22,737 bases of DNA from Pseudomonadota bacterium (lineage in GTDB: Bacteria > Pseudomonadota > Alphaproteobacteria > Acetobacterales > Acetobacteraceae), in assembly GCA_021807975.1 (NCBI GenBank), contig JAKBCJ010000017.1, forward strand, positions 1 to 22,737, in the 5' to 3' direction. Below the pieces are notes generated by a model. That model was not told the DNA's origin and did no database searches. It saw only the letters and a list, made by a program, of their open reading frames with translations. Below, piece after piece: positions 21,551 through 22,737 of this stretch; the stretch's first letter is position 1, and the number at the start of each line of letters is the position of its first letter. The position numbers and the translations under genes are program-made.

Positions 21551-22243
21551 ATGGCCAAGAACAAGCGCCTCGCGGCGGCTCAGAAGGCTGTTGACAGCAG
21601 CAAGGCGTATCCGCTCGCGGATGCGATCGCACTGCTCAAGTCCATCTCCAAGGCAAAGTTCGACGAGACCATCGAAATGTCGATGAACCTCGGTATTGAT
21701 CCGCGCCACGCCGACCAGATGGTTCGTGGGCTGACCAGTTTGCCGAACGGCACTGGCAAGACCGTTCGCGTCGGCGTGTTCGCACGCGGCGCAAAGGCGG
21801 ACGAAGCCCTGGCCGCTGGCGCCGATGTCGTCGGTGCCGAGGATCTGATGGAGAAGGTGCAGGCCGGCGAAATCAACTTCGACCGCTGCATCGCGACGCC
21901 CGACATGATGGGCATCGTCGGTCGGCTGGGTAAAATCCTTGGCCCGCGCGGCCTGATGCCCAATCCCCGCCTGGGGACCGTTACGATGGACGTGAAGGGT
22001 GCCGTCACGGCGGCGAAGGGCGGTCAGGTCGAATTCCGCGCCGAAAAGGCCGGCATCATTCACGCTGGGATCGGCAAGGTGTCGTTCGACGCCGATAAGC
22101 TGCTGGAAAACGCCAGGGCCCTGGCCGACGCGATTGTCAAAGCCAAGCCGACGGGTGCTAAGGGCACGTATGTTCAGAAAGTTTCGGTCAGTTCCACCAT
22201 GGGGCCCGGCGTTCGGGTCGATGTGAGTTCGCTGACCGCCTGA
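21551..22243 (+). CDS. rplA: 50S ribosomal protein L1
   Basis: Protein of the mobile L1 stalk that helps release deacylated tRNA from the E site, and a translational repressor of its own operon in many bacteria. The 230-aa product is complete: KFDETIEMSMNLGIDPRHADQMVRG near the N-terminus, domain II with GKTVRVGVFARG and IATPDMMGIVGRLGKILGPRGLMPNPR, and the closing SSTMGPGVRVD motif. It starts three bases after the rplK stop, so the two are co-translated. Confidence 0.98.
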   Translation: MAKNKRLAAAQKAVDSSKAYPLADAIALLKSISKAKFDETIEMSMNLGIDPRHADQMVRGLTSLPNGTGKTVRVGVFARGAKADEALAAGADVVGAEDLMEKVQAGEINFDRCIATPDMMGIVGRLGKILGPRGLMPNPRLGTVTMDVKGAVTAAKGGQVEFRAEKAGIIHAGIGKVSFDADKLLENARALADAIVKAKPTGAKGTYVQKVSVSSTMGPGVRVDVSSLTA

Positions 22244-22245
22244 TA

Positions 22246-22315
22246 CGCCGGCCTTTCGGGGCTGGCGGGCAGGGAGGTTTTGGGCCCTTGGGTTTCCCGA
22301 GGGTTGGGGCCTCCC
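22246..22315 (+). terminator. Two hairpins after rplA, candidate attenuator
   Basis: CGCCGGCC (22246-22253) pairs with GGGCTGGCG (22259-22267). A second, nested stem follows: GGGAGG (22272-22277) with CCTCCC (22310-22315), enclosing CCCTTGGG-TTT-CCCGAGGG (22285-22303). Neither is followed by a clean T run, so partial termination or mRNA processing between rplKA and rplJ is more likely than a full stop. Confidence 0.45.
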
Positions 22316-22340
22316 GATCCTGTCCTAGACCGCTCGTCTT

Positions 22341-22370
22341 TTGTCCTGGCATGCCGGGGCAGAATTTAAT
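22341..22370 (+). promoter_or_regulatory. Candidate rplJ promoter
   Basis: TTGTCC (22341-22346) and TTTAAT (22365-22370) are 18 bases apart, the -10 matching consensus at five of six positions in an otherwise GC-rich gap. A separate promoter before rplJ is known in Escherichia coli. The transcript would start close to a GGACCC/GGGTCC stem at 22371-22384. Confidence 0.4.
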
Positions 22371-22434
22371 GGACCCTCGGGTCCGCGCGCGGGAGATGGG
22401 GATGCCAATGCTCTTTACGGGCTTTGGTGGTTCC

Positions 22435-22499
22435 AACGGACAGGCGAACCGGAGTGTGCGGTTTATCCACACGCTCTTTGGGTAACCTGGCCTGTCGTT
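22435..22499 (+). promoter_or_regulatory. L10 leader-like structure before rplJ
   Basis: AACGGACAGG (22435-22444) pairs with CCTGTCGTT (22491-22499) with one bulge, enclosing an inner GTGTG (22454-22458) and CACAC (22468-22472) stem. It ends 39 bases before the rplJ start. Position and layout fit the L10 leader, where the L10-L12 complex binds and represses rplJL translation. Confidence 0.55.
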
Positions 22500-22538
22500 C
22501 CGTAGTGTGCGGGATGGCGGGTCGAACGGAGACGAAAC

Positions 22539-22737
22539 GTGGATCGTACGGAGAAGCGCGAGTTCGTCACCGAGCTTAATCAGGCGCTGGCCGCCACCTC
22601 GATGGTCGTTGTGACCCGCAATGCGGGTCTGACGGTTGCCGAAGTGACCGACCTTCGGCGCAAGATGGGGGCTGCGGGGGCAACTTATAAAGTCGCGAAG
22701 AACCGGCTGACCAATCTCGCTCTGGATGGGACCCCGT
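22539..22737 (+). CDS. rplJ: 50S ribosomal protein L10, 5' part only
   Basis: The first 66 codons of L10, which anchors the L7/L12 stalk to the ribosome; the gene runs off the window. The N-terminus reads DRTEKREFVTELNQ after the start, followed by SMVVVTRNAGLTVAEV, LRRKMGAAGATYKVAKNRL, typical of L10. The start is GTG at 22539 with ACGGAG about eight bases upstream. A 295-bp leader separates it from rplA, as usual for this operon, and rplL and rpoB would be expected next. Confidence 0.96.
   Translation, partial: MDRTEKREFVTELNQALAATSMVVVTRNAGLTVAEVTDLRRKMGAAGATYKVAKNRLTNLALDGTP

Noticed and set aside
20405..22063. A 552-codon - strand frame running antisense through rplK and into rplA
   Set aside because: Only the last 156 codons, from ATG 20875, look like a protein. 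The upstream part is the complement of conserved ribosomal genes.
20893..22466. GTGTGCGGTTTAT occurs identically at 20893 and 22454
   Set aside because: A 13-base match is expected by chance a few times in a window of this size, and the two copies sit in different structural contexts.

Overview
The window is a GC-rich bacterial chromosome segment with 26 confidently placed genes, the last cut by the window end. No rRNA, tRNA, CRISPR array, phage or insertion sequence was seen. System I cytochrome c maturation genes, nadA-nadC, a bacterial rplKAJ block, an NAD-linked quinate/shikimate dehydrogenase and REP-like extragenic palindromes fit an alphaproteobacterium. Rhodospirillales/Acetobacteraceae is my best guess, made from gene content and style only.

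Layout. (1) 61-3479, + strand: NAD metabolism. A NudC-type Nudix hydrolase overlaps a DUF488 gene; nadA and nadC follow, themselves overlapping, with no nadB between them. (2) 3493-9001, - strand, read right to left: rubrerythrin without a rubredoxin domain, a two-cluster HdrD/GlpC-like Fe-S protein, DUF3501, a thiolase-fold protein lacking the usual Cys, its DUF35 partner, then ccmC-ccmD-ccmE joined by ATGA overlaps. (3) 9002-9543: intergenic, with two tandem 68-bp palindromic repeats and a third diverged hairpin. (4) 9544-17535, - strand, read right to left: pcaH-pcaG-quiC, then a branched-chain-amino-acid-type ABC importer made of a binding protein, a LivH permease and one polypeptide that fuses LivM, LivG and LivF. 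(5) 17697-19202: a divergent quinate/shikimate dehydrogenase and a convergent TetR repressor. (6) 19271-20875, - strand: a small membrane protein, an SGNH hydrolase and a DUF1330 protein. (7) 20876-22737, + strand: rplK, rplA and the start of rplJ, with structured leaders.

The most coherent system is (4)+(5). The dehydrogenase makes 3-dehydroshikimate (from shikimate) or 3-dehydroquinate (from quinate). QuiC dehydrates 3-dehydroshikimate to protocatechuate, and PcaHG opens the ring. The importer lies on the same strand behind them, which suggests it imports the hydroaromatic or aromatic substrate. A 14-bp sequence (12 of 14 identical) containing a TAACC-R-GTTA palindrome lies both in the divergent pcaH/dehydrogenase promoter region and in front of the TetR gene, so a local repressor circuit is likely.

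The second system of interest is rubrerythrin / Fe-S protein / DUF3501 in (2). The rubrerythrin has no electron-donor domain, and the adjacent Fe-S protein is an obvious candidate donor. This link is inference.
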